DNA from: Phyto melanocephala
Taxonomy: Eukaryota > Arthropoda > Insecta > Diptera > Rhinophoridae
Direction of reading: 5' to 3'
NCBI GenBank assembly: GCA_941918925.1
Contig: OW799233.1
Location: forward strand, 132,152,333 to 132,216,332
DNA: 64,000 nt
Part shown: positions 36,171 through 51,901 of the stretch, in pieces
How the letters are laid out: every line of letters begins with the position of its first letter
How positions within the stretch are numbered: position 1 is the first letter of the stretch
Translations under genes and position numbers: made by a program
The notes under the pieces: model-generated
Told to the model about the DNA's origin: nothing
What the model saw: only the letters and a program-made list of their open reading frames with translations
The model's database searches: none

Positions 36171-36874
36171 GCTATAGACTCTGAAACTGTAAAACCGATC
36201 GGGCTCAAACTTTGGTAAGTTGTTGTACACATACCGGGGTGTGTTTATGGATGAAAAAAAGTGGGCGGGGCCACGCCCATAAAAAATTAGTTATCAGTTT
36301 TAGCTACTTGCACTTGACCGATTTTTCTGAAACTTTGCACACATATCGAGCTGTCACGACTAAATAATTTCGTGATAAGAAAAGTGGGCGGGGCCACGCC
36401 CCTAAAAAAGTTTTAACTTTGAGGTACTTGCACTAGACCGATTTTTCTGAAACTTTGCACACATATTAAGATGTCGTGACTTTATAACTTCGTGATTAAA
36501 AAAGTGGGCGGGGCCACGCCCATAAAAAAGTCTATAATTTTGAGGTACTTGCACTGGACCGATTATTCTGAAACTTTGCACACATATTGAGCTGTCATGA
36601 CTAAATAATTTCGTGATTAGAAAAGTGGGCAAGGCCACGCCCATAAAAACAATTTTAATTTTGGGATACTTGCACTGGTCCGATTCTTCTGAAACTTTGC
36701 ACACATATTGAGCTGTTATGACTTTACAATTTCGTGACTAGAAAAGTGGGAAATGCCACGCCCATAAAAAAATTATAATTTTTAGGTTTTTGCACTTGAT
36801 ATTCAATTAAAATTCAGAATGCATTTCGATTCATTAAGGGGCGTAGCAACGCGCGCCGAGTTTGGCTAGTATTA
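36112..36874 (+). mobile_element. Non-autonomous Helitron with 121-bp tandem repeats
   Basis: It begins TCTATATATATAAAAGTGAA, preceded by A, carries a (GT)n run at 36138-36168, and ends GCGCGCCGAGTTTGGCTAG followed by T. TC and CTAG ends between A and T are the canonical Helitron signature, and a GC-rich hairpin (GGCGTAGCAACGCGCGCC region) lies just before the end. The interior is a tandem array: GTGGGCGGGGCCACGCCCAT recurs at 36261, 36384, 36504, 36625 and 36746, a period of 120-123 bp. Each unit continues TACTTGCACTNGACCGATT, then CTGAAACTTTGCACACAT. No Rep/helicase is encoded. The minus frame 36402-36704 only translates the array. Confidence 0.85.
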
Positions 36875-37103
36875 AATAAAATGAAGTTCATTTAGTTTCC
36901 ATTCATTCGGCTAGGTAAAAATTTTCAAAAAAACACCGTTAATTCCTTTGAAATTAAAAACAAAGAAATATTATATTGTTGATTTCCAATCCTCCCTCTC
37001 TCTTATATTATTTTATTGGTAACACTTTCATTGTAAAAAAAATCATGATTTCGAATGTGTTTACGTACTAAGAATTTTCCTTTACTTAAACACTGTCAAT
37101 CTT
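36875..37103. other. AT-rich spacer
   Basis: This is a short spacer between the Helitron and a mariner remnant. No feature is seen. Confidence 0.4.
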
Positions 37104-37903
37104 TGCTATGAAAAGGGTGTATTTTTAAAGCACAATAGATTATTAAATTGTAAAAAATAACACAAGAACGTTATTTTTTTTTATTCGATTTATCAGAATG
37201 TGTCATTAACATTTGAAAATGATTTCAGGCATATGATCGCCAAAGCTGTTCTTGGCGATGTGTTCAACTTTGAGTCACTTTTTCGAGCATTTCTAGCCGT
37301 ATATTACAAATTTTGGTATACAAGACGTCATTCATTGTTCACTTTACAGCATAAACCAGTGAAGTGTCAAATTGCATGGCCCTAGAAGCTAAATTGCGGG
37401 GACATTAACTGATCGCTCAATTTTGTTTTCAACTGAAACTGCATCCCATTCACATCAATGTCATCCAAATTTTCAAACAAAAAATCATTTATCATGGTGC
37501 GATAAAAATTTCCATTAACCGTAACGCGACCTTCGGCTAAATTTTTTGGGAAAATAATACCTAATAATGCCAGCAACGTGAAAACCGCATCAAACGGTGA
37601 ATTTTTCTGTTGGGTCTGTTGGAGATCGGTTTTACTCTATAAGAGAAAACTTTCTTTATAATTAAATCCGTTAAGCCTTTAACGAGCCTCATCGCTTGCA
37701 ACAAAGTTTTGCAATAAAGCATCAGTTAATTTTGATAATTTGATTGTGTTGTTGAAGCGTCAATCAATCCATGACGATTTGCCAAATTATACTTATAAGA
37801 AATGTCAAAAATTTAATATATAATGTTAAAAAGCAGTATGACATTTTGTTTTGACACTTAACCTTTTTTAGTTATGCCGGGCTTAAAAAACACCCTGTAT
37901 TTC
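37104..37903 (-). pseudogene. Decayed Tc1/mariner-superfamily copy
   Basis: The left end AAAGGGTGTATTTTTAAAGC and the right end GGGCTTAAAAAACACCCTG are inverted repeats, matching the end at 33082-33101. Minus frame 37576-37382 contains VTVNGNFYRTMINDFLFENL and DDIDVNGMQFQL (family EEMWFQQDGATCH), after which the QDGATCH box is lost. The plus strand at 37199 repeats the THFENDF-like start seen in the 32.5 kb copy. Deletions and frame breaks make it non-functional. Confidence 0.7.
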
Positions 37904-37934
37904 ATTTGACAAATAGATGCTACAAATATTTTTT

Positions 37935-38059
37935 TTTGGCGTTTGGCCAAATGGCGTTTCACATTTAATTTTACAACGAGATTACGCTATGATGGGGTCA
38001 GCATGATAGTGAAATGTATTGTCAGGTTCAACATGTTCGAATATAGCACTCTTATTTGT
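37935..38059 (+). repeat. DINE-1-like 3' fragment
   Basis: ATTACGCTATGATGGGGTCA, then GCATGATAGTGAAATGTATT, GTCAGGTTCAACATGTTCGA and ATATAGCACTCTTATTTG align with the long-subfamily 3' end. The hairpin is decayed. Confidence 0.55.
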
Positions 38060-39557
38060 ATCTTATTTTATTTTCTTAAATATTCACTTTCGAATTTCAT
38101 ACAAATTTCTACTAAATAGGGTTCTGTTTTTCACTACTAGAAGAAAATTTAATTGTGTAGAAAATTAGTTGAGTCTCAGACAGGGTACACTTATACAGGT
38201 GGCGATACCAGCCCAGCTGATTATTTTGTTGTGTGCCACTGTTTGTCAAACTCTATATATAAAAAATAAATTTCAGTGCCAAGAATTGCCAAAATCCATA
38301 TATAGATTAGGTCCGGCAGCCGCCCGAACCTAACCTCCTCCGAGGATCCATATATAAAAAAGTAGAGAAAATATACATGAGTCTTAGACAACCAAAATGG
38401 GTTCAACTGACAATGAGAGGCATTAATTTATTGCAGTTAAATAATGTTGTATAAATTTTAAAACGTTAAATTTTGAATCTTTATTTGCCCGCCTTAGAAC
38501 ACTAAGAATACACTTATTTGTTAGTAATTTACTTTGGAACACCTTCCCATATGATTTTCATAATTTTACTCTACATTCTTTCTTTCTTATCATTTCATTA
38601 ACTATGCCTGTTTATAATTTATTAAATTTAAATTGAGAACAATCATTTCTTTTATAATATGACAATAATGACAGTTACAATAGTTAACATTGAATTTTAT
38701 TTAACGTAAATAATTATTTCTGCTAAGAGAAGATTCTAATAGTCGGTGTCTATTCATCAGTTTTATTTCATTTGTACTCTTACTGTGTTAATAATAGCTA
38801 CGAGTTTGTGGTCAATATAAATTGCAACAAGTTTTTACTTCTATGTTTTTTTATTTAACTTTTCAACATGTAAACTGATATGTAAAACGACAAATGTCAG
38901 CTACTGCAGCCAAGAGTGTAAACACCATTTCCAAAATTCAACAAATTATTGTTAACATTTATTTTTTTTATGTTGTATGATATTTATTTGACTACTTTTC
39001 TAATATAAAATAATAATTGTTTACCTAAAGAAATTTAGTTGTAATAAATTAAAAACATTTTTATTCTTTTTGGAAACAGTTTAAATTGTGTGCTGCTTAG
39101 AAAATAAAATATATTCAACTAGGGAAGCCCTTGATTTACCTACAGATCTAAGCAAAAATTACTCAGAACAGTATGAGTTTTTGTTTTACTTGAAACTTAT
39201 TCTATTCTCGTTCATAAGAAACCCAGAGCAATGTCAATAAACTCTATGAACTTTAAGCAACATTAAATATATATGTAAATGTCGGAGAATGCAAAATATA
39301 CAACAAACATAAGTATACTAACAAATAAAAAGAAAATCAAAGAAAACTGTTATACAAATATTTACAACAATTACAAAATAATTTATAATAATAAAATTTG
39401 CTGAAACACAACGGGCCAATTAATTAGTTTTTATGAAAACCTTTAAGAACAAAACAAGTGGATGTATCTGATACATAGGTTAAGACCGCACTTGAAGAGT
39501 TGTTCACTTGATATATAGTCTTGTTCATGTTTTGTTCAAAAAACCAAAAATACATCT
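38060..39557. other. AT-rich intergenic sequence
   Basis: No gene is seen. One GC-richer patch (GTCCGGCAGCCGCCCGAACC, then TAACCTCCTCCGAGGATCC) lies at about 38310-38348 and may be a repeat fragment of unknown class. Confidence 0.4.
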
Positions 39558-40182
39558 CAACAAGTAAAAGTGCTATATTCGGCCGTGCCGAATCTTAAAA
39601 ACCCTTCACAACGTGTAGTCATGCAATAACAATTGTTTGTATCACCCACCATTCATCTCATATGAAATACGTACATACATATACGAAACAACTCATTGCA
39701 GAATTATAAATTGAGTTTACGTGTTTCCAAAAAATAAAATATTACAAAAAAAAATAAAAAAAATGTATTAAAACAAAACAAAAAAAAACAGTAAAAAAAA
39801 TTTTTCAAAAAAATTTTAAAAAAAATTTTTAAAAAAAAACTTAAAAAAAAATATGAAAACACAAATAATGAAAAAAAAATTTTTTTTTTTTTGCTCAGCT
39901 AGGATTCGATGCCACGTTTAGTCTAACCAGTATATAAGTATGTATGTTGTTGTTGTAATTGTAAAAAAAACGAGGTGGTCCTGGTTTTTTGCTCATATCT
40001 CAGAAAGTTATGGGGCGATTGTGTTGATTTCAACCAACACACGGACAGGGCTTAATCGACTCCTCTATTCATAAGCTTTCAGAAAATATATACTTTATGG
40101 GGTCGGAAATGAAAATTGTAGAAATTACAAACGGAATGACAAAGCTATATATACCCTTTTGCACCACAGGTGAAGGGTATAA
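39558..40182 (-). mobile_element. DINE-1/Helentron-like element
   Basis: The plus strand opens AACAAGTAAAAGTGC, hairpin ATTCGGCCGTGCCGAAT, ACCCTTCACAACGTGTAG. An A-rich core (39728-39895) is followed by the tRNA-like block GCTCAGCTAGGATTCGATGC, then GTTGTTGTTGTAATTG, ATAAGCTTTCAGAAAATATA, GGGGTCGGAAATGAAAATTG and AATTACAAACGGAATGAC. It closes CCTTTTGCACCACAGGTGAA, then GGGTATAATA. The internal segment between the core and the CTGTCCG region is shorter than in the 53 kb copy. Confidence 0.8.
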
Positions 40183-40230
40183 TAACAAAATAACACATGC
40201 TATGAAAATAAGGGAGACAGTAATCACTAC

Positions 40231-40600
40231 ATGACAGAGAGAGAAAAAGAGAGTCTCAGAAATAAGAAATTAAAGAACAAGAGTACAAAATTTGTCCAGT
40301 TCATTCTGCAGAAAACATTGCTGTTGTTTTCAAATAGTGTAGCAGAAGAGACGTCAACCTTGACTCATCGTCGTGCCCAACAATTAAACATCTTACGAAC
40401 ATCACCGATGCGAATCTTGAATAAATTTTTAAATTTACAACCTTACAAGGTGCACTTGACTCTAGAGCTGAAGCCTACTGACCATTTCAAGCGTCCTCAA
40501 TACTCCAAGAAAATTTTATTCAACGACGAGACCAAACAGAATGTGGTCTATGGGCTGGCGACGTCATCAGCCACGACGTGATATAACACGGGCCAGCCTC
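40231..40600 (+). pseudogene. Mariner transposase N-terminal/linker fragment
   Basis: Plus frame 40231-40581 reads TLTHRRAQQLNILRTSPMRI, then LNKFLNLQPYKVHLTLELKP and TDHFKRPQYSKKILFNDE. This is the helix-turn-helix end and linker of the mariner group found elsewhere in the window (consensus ILHKDLxLHPYKIQLTQELKPxDH), up to the first catalytic Asp region. A decayed VVYGLATSSAT stretch follows (family VVWCALWSGG). Everything after that is missing. Confidence 0.75.
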
Positions 40601-42440
40601 TGCACCCGTATGTGGGTGGGTGTATGAAATCATCTTCAAACATTAAATGTCTTATTCATGAAAATTACTAAAGCTTTATTTTCTAAAGAAAATTTATTTT
40701 AAAACCTTTAAAGTTTTTATGAATAAACCTGTAAAACTATAAAATTATCTGTAAAAAAAATACAATTTTTTACTCTTTATTTTATTAAAAAAAAAAAGCT
40801 ACACAAGCCATAGTGCCTTTAACAGTCAAATTAAATTTAAACAAAAAAAAAAACGATGAAATTTAAAAGAATGATGAGAAAATAATTAATTTATTTGACC
40901 AACAACAATAACGCCAGCAACAGCAAAACAAAACTCACTTTAAATGACAATAAAATAAAACAACAACAAACCCAGCAAAAACAGGCAGCAACAACATTAT
41001 AAGTGTTTGATCTTGATGTTGGATTTTGGGGCAGTAGTAGTTGTATGATGTTGCTAGATGGTTGGTTTTGGTCGTTTCCTCTTCAAATGATAACAATCAG
41101 TTGGCGTACATATTTGACTTAAGTTCTTTTCGAGTTTTGGCGTTTTTTTTTTAACACAGAAGAAGGGTTCATTGGCTCTTACCACTCACTCTATGTTTAT
41201 TTAATAACTGTAAGACAGGCAATCAGCGAACCACCACAGTCAAGTTTAATTTAAGAAATTATTTTCAAAAACTTACCCATAAATAAGCTGAGTAATAATC
41301 ACCCCAGAAGAAGCATATAAAAAATTAAATTCAATTAACAAAATAACGTTCTTTTCTTGTCTCTTTCAAGTTATTGTGCGGCTGTGTGCTTGTGTGTATT
41401 GGTGTGTCATTACTCTTACTTGTTATTTTACAACGGAACTATAGCAACTTTCTGTCTTTCTGTTTATTTTTAAAGTGAAAAAACTTTTGTGTAAAAAAGG
41501 AAACAAACAATATTTAGAAAATCTAAAGCAATTGACCGACCTTCAGGGTTAACCGAGTATATAGAATTAAAATTTATAGCTTTTGACACCTGTTTAAGTG
41601 GTTTTTGAGGACACAATTAATTAAAAATTTCAACCCTACAAATGTATGGGGTTTTCTACACGTTTTTTAAAGAAATTGCAAACCATTTGCGATTTATTTC
41701 TTAAAGTACAGTCAATAAAAACATATAATTATGTATAATATTCTGCTTTGTTGATGCATACTAGATGAAAAGGACCGCTTATTAAAATTTTTAATTTCTT
41801 TAATTATTTATTTTTTTATTTATAAATTATTATTTTTAATTTTACAATATAAGTTATAGGTTTTATTTATCCAAGAATTATGTTGATTTGCGAAACCCAA
41901 CCATTTAACATACGCTTTAGTTTTCACTACTTTTTCAACGTGTTTGAAGTATTTCCTCCCTATAAAATCCATCTTTTATTTCATTTCTTTGATAGTCTTC
42001 CAGTATTATTGTGACGGGATAAGTATTCTGTATTGATCGTATTTTGAATATTTCTGTTGTCCATTTGGGAGTCTAATAAAGTTTTATGTTATTTTAAAAA
42101 AATCGCTAGATCAAGAAAAACAATCCTAAATTTGAAAATAAATCGTATAAACTGTAAACACCAAATTTCAATATATATCATTACTTAAATAGTTTGTTGC
42201 ATGAACGGGTGATTAATAGTGAGGTTTGATTTATAAATATAAACAATTTTTATTTACAATATCAAATAAATGGTGTGAGAATTAAAAAAACTAACACCAG
42301 CCTGAATTTTGCACACACAAAAGAAATAATTTACGATTAAACTGAAACTTATATAAGGCGAAAAAAATATAGCCAGTGAAATGAGACATTTTAGACTAAA
42401 TTTCAGAATAATAATTAACGTGTATTAAGTATTATCGAAA
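40601..42440. other. AT-rich intergenic sequence
   Basis: No gene is seen. CAACAACAA-type simple sequence lies at 40900-41000. No repeat boundary can be placed. Confidence 0.4.
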
Positions 42441-43130
42441 AAAATTAATAGCAACATATGATCAATACAATAATAAAATGTCCAGAGGTGTGATATCGCA
42501 TGATCTAAGTGGATAATTTACCGTAGCAAAACGTGAAATTAAGTGCTCACCAAAATTATTTCTCAACAAGCGTTAAATGCCTCGTATCGCCATCTTGTTA
42601 AAACTATAGCTCACAGAACATGCACTTGAAAGTCCGTTAACATAATGCGATAACGGTTACCATTGACGGTAACATTCTAACTTGTCTCATAAACCACACC
42701 ATACCGTTGTTTTTAATTAATATAATGGTATTTCTTGGTACTCTTTGGATTGCTAATCAGTCTAAATACGGAAATTTTGTTTATTAACATATACATTGAG
42801 CTAAAAATGTGCTTCACCATTGAACGAAATTTCACGAGAGAACACTGAATTATTATTGAGTTTTTCCAGAGCCCATTCACTGAAAAAAACGCAAATTTAA
42901 GTCGCCTGAATTCCATAATGACTTGTCAAAAAACACTGAACAAATATGACAAAGCAGTTTGATAGCCTAAAAAGTCCACTATTACCCGCAAAAAACTCTC
43001 ATTACAAAATAACAAGTTAAAGGGACTAAAATGCAATTTTTCGCTACATACAATTTAACATATAGAGCCATTTTTAACACGGCAATGTCGTTGATGGCAA
43101 GTAAAGGGTGTTTTTTAGACCTAAAGAATT
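42440..43130 (-). pseudogene. Decayed Tc1/mariner-superfamily copy
   Basis: Minus reading gives GEAHF*LNVYVNKQNFRI (42740-42830), KTTVWCGL (about 42690-42715), then a TVNGNRYRIML-like stretch around 42640-42670. The right end AAAGGGTGTTTTTTAGACC (43107-43125) resembles the GGGTGTTTTTTAAGCCC inverted repeat of the 33.1 and 37.9 kb copies. Stops occur every 10-30 codons. Confidence 0.65.
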
Positions 43131-44390
43131 TCCGGTAGGGATAACTGTAAAATTAGCTGTCATCAGAGTTGGGTTTATTGCATTGAATTTATAATGCATT
43201 ACAGTTTCCATTACCACTAAACTTAGCATTAATGCAGTAATATTGCAGCCACCACTAGTGGCAGATGGAAATAATTAACCACTAACTTAAATTGTTAACC
43301 ATTTACTGGTATTTTTATCAAAATCGGACTAATCATTCTCAAGTTATAGTGAAATGTATTAGCATAACCGCCTTGTTTTGGGCTAAATATAAGGAACGAC
43401 CGTAAAAAAAATCTGAACACGATAGAAAAAACCTAAAAACGGATTTGAGTTTAGCGCGTCAAAATCTATAAAGTCCACATATTTTTATTCAAAAGCTGTT
43501 TTTGTTTTAGACCAGTGTTATTTAAAAGAGATAAAGTTCCAATAATACGGCATGCATGCTATACAGCGCGTAAAACCATCACTTAATTAATTATCTTAAG
43601 AAATGGACCTGTAAATTGACCACCTCGTTTCTGTGATTTTTCACCCCTGGACTAATTTTTGTTGGGGTACATACAATCTCTATTATATTCTGATAAATCA
43701 TTTAAAATTTGTTAGAAGCCAACATTCGAAGCACTATTGCCGAAATAAGACTGGATGTGCTTAAAGTGGTCGAAATTAAACTGCCAGGATGACGTAAAGG
43801 TGCAGTCACGAAAGCCATATGCCAGAGAGAGCGTTGCCAGTTTGGTGCTTTTCGGGTCACCGGATTGTTGGCACAGAACAATGTTATTACATATTTTTTT
43901 TTTTTGTCAAAAGAATGCTGATGATGAAACCGTAGCTGGTTTCGAAAATGCAGTCCACGCAGCTAGTATCGGATAACTAATTTTTCCTAAATATTCTCTC
44001 ATTTCATTGCGTTAACTTATAGTCTAAATTAAAATTTAATTAATAATCAAATAGTAGTTTTCGTTTTGAAAAAAGAAACTTGTAAAGTCCTTATTGGAAA
44101 ACCCGATATATTTTTTTTTTTTTTTTCTTTAAAATACCAAATTTTAATTAAAACAAAAAGATTTCTTTTTATTTGTGTATTGTGTATAACATTTATTAAT
44201 AATTTTTAATTTCAATAAATATATAAATTGTATTTCTGTCCTTAAAAATCACTTTAAAGTTCATAACCAATTTAAATACATTTTAATATTTTTCATTTTT
44301 AATTAAGTAAAATCACTTTGCAGTCCGTTTTTTTTTAGCCAGCAGACCTAAGACATCTTTGGAATTCAATTAAATATAACGATATTTTTC
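43131..44390. other. Intergenic sequence with a hairpin-GAAA module
   Basis: Frame 43755-43976 has no recognisable domain. At 43916-43952 the plus strand reads CTGATGATGAAACC, loop GTAGCT, GGTTTCGAAAATG, a hairpin flanked by CTGATGA and GAAA. A TTATTGGAAAACCC string at 44093-44106 matches the mariner end at 7970. Confidence 0.4.
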
Positions 44391-44396
44391 TTTATT
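44391..44396 (-). terminator. Nmnat: Poly(A) signal of Nmnat
   Basis: TTTATT on the plus strand is AATAAA in the mRNA sense, about 125 nt after the Nmnat stop codon at 44521-44523. It is the first canonical hexamer in the 3' flank. Confidence 0.5.
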
Positions 44397-44520
44397 AAGG
44401 AATTAAAGATTTTCAGACATTTTAAGTTTTTTGGATTTCATCTGAAAAGAAAACCACAACAACAACAATAAAATAAATAAAATATTTCAAAACAAGAAAA
44501 AGTAATTGCATGTTTGCAGT

Positions 44521-49153
<4,633 letters not shown>

Positions 49154-49998
49154 TTTTCCCCGGTTTTGTTGTATTACTGTTCAGTTAAACTTAAAACAAC
49201 TATTTAATGCTTTTAAAATAAATTAATATAAAATTATGTTGTTCTTTTCTAATATGGTTCATCCATTAAGAAATGTTTGTTTATTTTTTGGCAAGGTCGT
49301 TCTCAGAGAAGACAATTGATATGAGTTTTATTCTTATCAGGAAGAATTTAAAGAGATGACATCACAACCCACTTGCAACACGAAACACAATTATTTTTGA
49401 GTAGTCTTAACGTCAACTCTACATAAGAAAAAACATTTTTTAATATAAAGTTTGAAGAGACTACACATAAAACCAAGCTATATTTATTCATCAGGCAAAT
49501 GTGTTTTCAGAAGCCTAACAAATTTGTCCATTTAAATAAAAATAATATATAACATAATGTGTTACGTTGCTACTTACGACTTATTTAATAATCTCGCCTA
49601 CATATGTTTTTAGTTCGTGGAAATGATTTTCTAATGTCAAACTCCTTAGGCAAGCTATATGTTTAGTTTTTCTATATATGTACAATATATATGTTTTCAT
49701 TTTTATATATAGAGTTTGATATTTTGATAACTACATAAATAACATGGTAAAATTATCAGGTAGCCTCACTAAAACAGCTGATTATTTTTTTCTCTACCTT
49801 AAAGTTTAACTTAGATGTCAAATTTTGTGTATGTATGTGTATATTTTGTGTACGTATATATTCTACCGCCAAAAAAACACGCACACACATTTGCTTTTTG
49901 ACATTTAAGTCGTCGTTTTCCAGCAACAAAATACATTTAGGATTTTGTTGTTGCAGAACTGCGGCTACCTGATGATTGTACCATAATAAACAATTATA
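49154..49998. promoter_or_regulatory. Nmnat 5' flank (promoter region expected)
   Basis: This is the sequence upstream of the Nmnat start codon, in the divergent space shared with slingshot. Nothing repeat-like is recognised in this part, and no clear TATA or initiator is visible in the minus orientation. The promoter call is by position only. Confidence 0.3.
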
Positions 49999-50680
49999 CC
50001 CCTTTCGCATTGGGCAAGTCACTTGCTCAAGTTAGTTTTTTATTTTCTTTTATTTTTCTTTGAACTTGCTTTCATGTTCAGACTCAGCAACTGACTTGCC
50101 CAAGTTTCGTTCTCTTTTACTTATTATACTCTTCACACAGTGAAAAAGGGTATATATAGGTTTGTCATACCGTTTGAAATTTCTACAATTATCAATTATC
50201 TACACATACATACAAACGTGGTATACTGGTTAGAGTGAGCCAAAAATTTTTTTTTATTTTATATTTTATTAAAATTTTTATTGTTTTATTTTTAATTTTT
50301 CTTTTAATTTATTTTTTTTAAGCACATAAGTAAACTTAATGTATAATATTACAATGGGATGTTTTTATATATGTATGTTTTGTATGTACGTATTTCATAT
50401 GAGATAAATGGTGACATAAACAATTGTTGTTGCATGACAACACGTTGTGAAGGGTATATAAGATTCGGCATGGCCGAATATAGCACTCTTGTTTGTTTTT
50501 ATTACTCTTTTGTTTTTGGTTTCTCAACAAAAACTTGCTCGTACTTGCCGAGTACAGGCAAGTGTGTACTCAAAAATGAGCAAGTTTCTCCCTCTTAACC
50601 CGACCTTACCCCTTTTGCCTATAAACACAACACTTGCGCAAGTCACTTGCGCAAGTGACTTGCCTAGTCTGAAAGCCGTG
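49999..50680. repeat. TIR element with CAAGTCACTTGC ends, split by a DINE copy
   Basis: The left end (50003-50034) reads CTTTCGCATTGGGCAAGTCA, then CTTGCTCAAGTT. The right end, reversed, reads CTTTCAGACTAGGCAAGTCA, then CTTGCGCAAGTG (50632-50680). These are inverted repeats with about five differences in 32. A third partial repeat, TTCAGACTCAGCAACTGACT, then TGCCCAAGTTT, is at 50076-50106. The DINE copy at 50123-50497 sits inside. It is non-coding and its class is unknown. Confidence 0.5.
50123..50497 (+). mobile_element. DINE-1/Helentron-like element, internally deleted
   Basis: 5' hairpin TATACTCTTCACACAGTG, GGGTATATATAGG, TTTGTCATACCGTTTGAAAT. It jumps to the tRNA-like start (GTGGTATACTGGTTAGAG) but lacks the following B-box-like part. 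A T-rich core and the 3' end follow: ATTTCATATGAGATAAATGG, hairpin ATTCGGCATGGCCGAAT, CACTCTTGTTTGTT. It retains both ends, at only 375 bp. Confidence 0.8.
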
Positions 50681-50993
50681 ATACTAGGGATTGTGAGGTG
50701 ACCTGCTTAAATTTCACAATTTAGTTCTTTGCAGATATATAAAAGCTAAAAGTTATAAACACTTAACATACTAAATACTACACCTAAGCCTTGATTTACA
50801 ATGTTTTCGGAGTAATATGATTATACGGTTGCTCCACATTGCAAATTTAATTACTGAGTAATTAAATTTGACGAATGTCAAATGTTAATAAACCCAGTTT
50901 CACGTAGAAAAATAAATAAAATAAAAACTGCTACCTTATACTGTATTTGCAGTTTTTACAAAGGTTAATATATTATTAAGTGTTGATTTTTTT

Positions 50994-51113
50994 TATTATA
51001 CCCTTCACACAGTGAAAAAAGGTGTATATAGGTTTGTCATTCTGTGTGAAATTTCTACAATTTTCATTTCCGACCCCATTAAGTATATATTATCTGAAAG
51101 CTTATGAATAGGG
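50994..51113 (+). mobile_element. DINE-1/Helentron-like 5' fragment
   Basis: TATACCCTTCACACAGTGAA, then AAAGGTGTATATAGG up to AAGCTTATGAATAGGG. It stops abruptly at 51113, where an oppositely oriented copy begins without its own 5' terminus. This is a head-to-head junction. Confidence 0.7.
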
Positions 51114-51818
51114 TCATGCCGAATCTTATATACCCTTCACAACGTGTAGTCATGCAATAACAGTAGTTTATATCACCATTCCCCATATGAACTACGTACA
51201 TACATATAAAAAACATACATATATAAAAACATCCCATTGTAAAATTATAAATTTACGGATGTATGTTAAAAAAAAAATAAAAAAAAATACCAAAAAAAAA
51301 ATTGTAAAAAAAATTAAAAAAATTTTTTTTAAATAATTAAAATATTTATAATAAATGTAAAACAAAAAAAATTAAAAAAAAATTTTTTTTGGCTCAGCTG
51401 GGATTCGATGCCACGTTTTCTCTAACCAGTATACACGTATGTATGTATGTATGTATGTTGTTGTTGTAATGTTGTTTTTGTGAAAAAAATAATCGAGGTG
51501 GTCGTGAGTTTTTGCTCATATTTCAGTTGTTAATGAACCGATGTTTCTGATTTTCAATACCGATCTACTCCCGAATATTTCTGATATTTTAATACCTCAC
51601 CCGGATCCATGCGATATCGGGGGGCTTCAAAAAATTGATTTCAACATACACACGGACAGACGGTCAGACGGACAGACTGACAGAGCTTAATCGGCTCCCC
51701 TATTCATAAGCTTTCAGAAAATATATACTTTATGGGGTCGGAAATGAAAATTGTAGAAATTTCACACGGAATGACAAACCTATATATACCCTTTTTCACT
51801 GTGTGAAGGGTATAAAAA
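51114..51818 (-). mobile_element. DINE-1/Helentron-like element, 3'-end truncated
   Basis: It starts inside the hairpin (TCATGCCGAATCTTATATAC), so the AACAAGTAA terminus and one hairpin arm are missing. An A-rich core (51265-51390) is followed by the tRNA-like block (GGCTCAGCTGGGATTCGATG, then CTCTAACCAGTATACACG). The CAGACGGTCAGACGGACAG stretch, ATAAGCTTTCAGAAAATATA and the intact hairpin end CCCTTTTTCACTGTGTGAAG complete it. Confidence 0.8.
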
Positions 51819-51901
51819 TGCCATTGTTTCTCCACATGAAACAAAATATGGCAACTAAATTGTGATTTATATTTCTTTTTTGCTTCGACCTTTTTAATTT
51901 T

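Noticed and set aside
36402..36704. 100-codon frame with repeated CAKFQK-like peptides
   Set aside because: It is a translation of the 121-bp Helitron array; a period not divisible by three in every unit breaks it elsewhere.
36261..36790. CRISPR-like regular repeats
   Set aside because: The whole 121-bp unit is repeated with no unique spacers, and the region is a eukaryotic Helitron.
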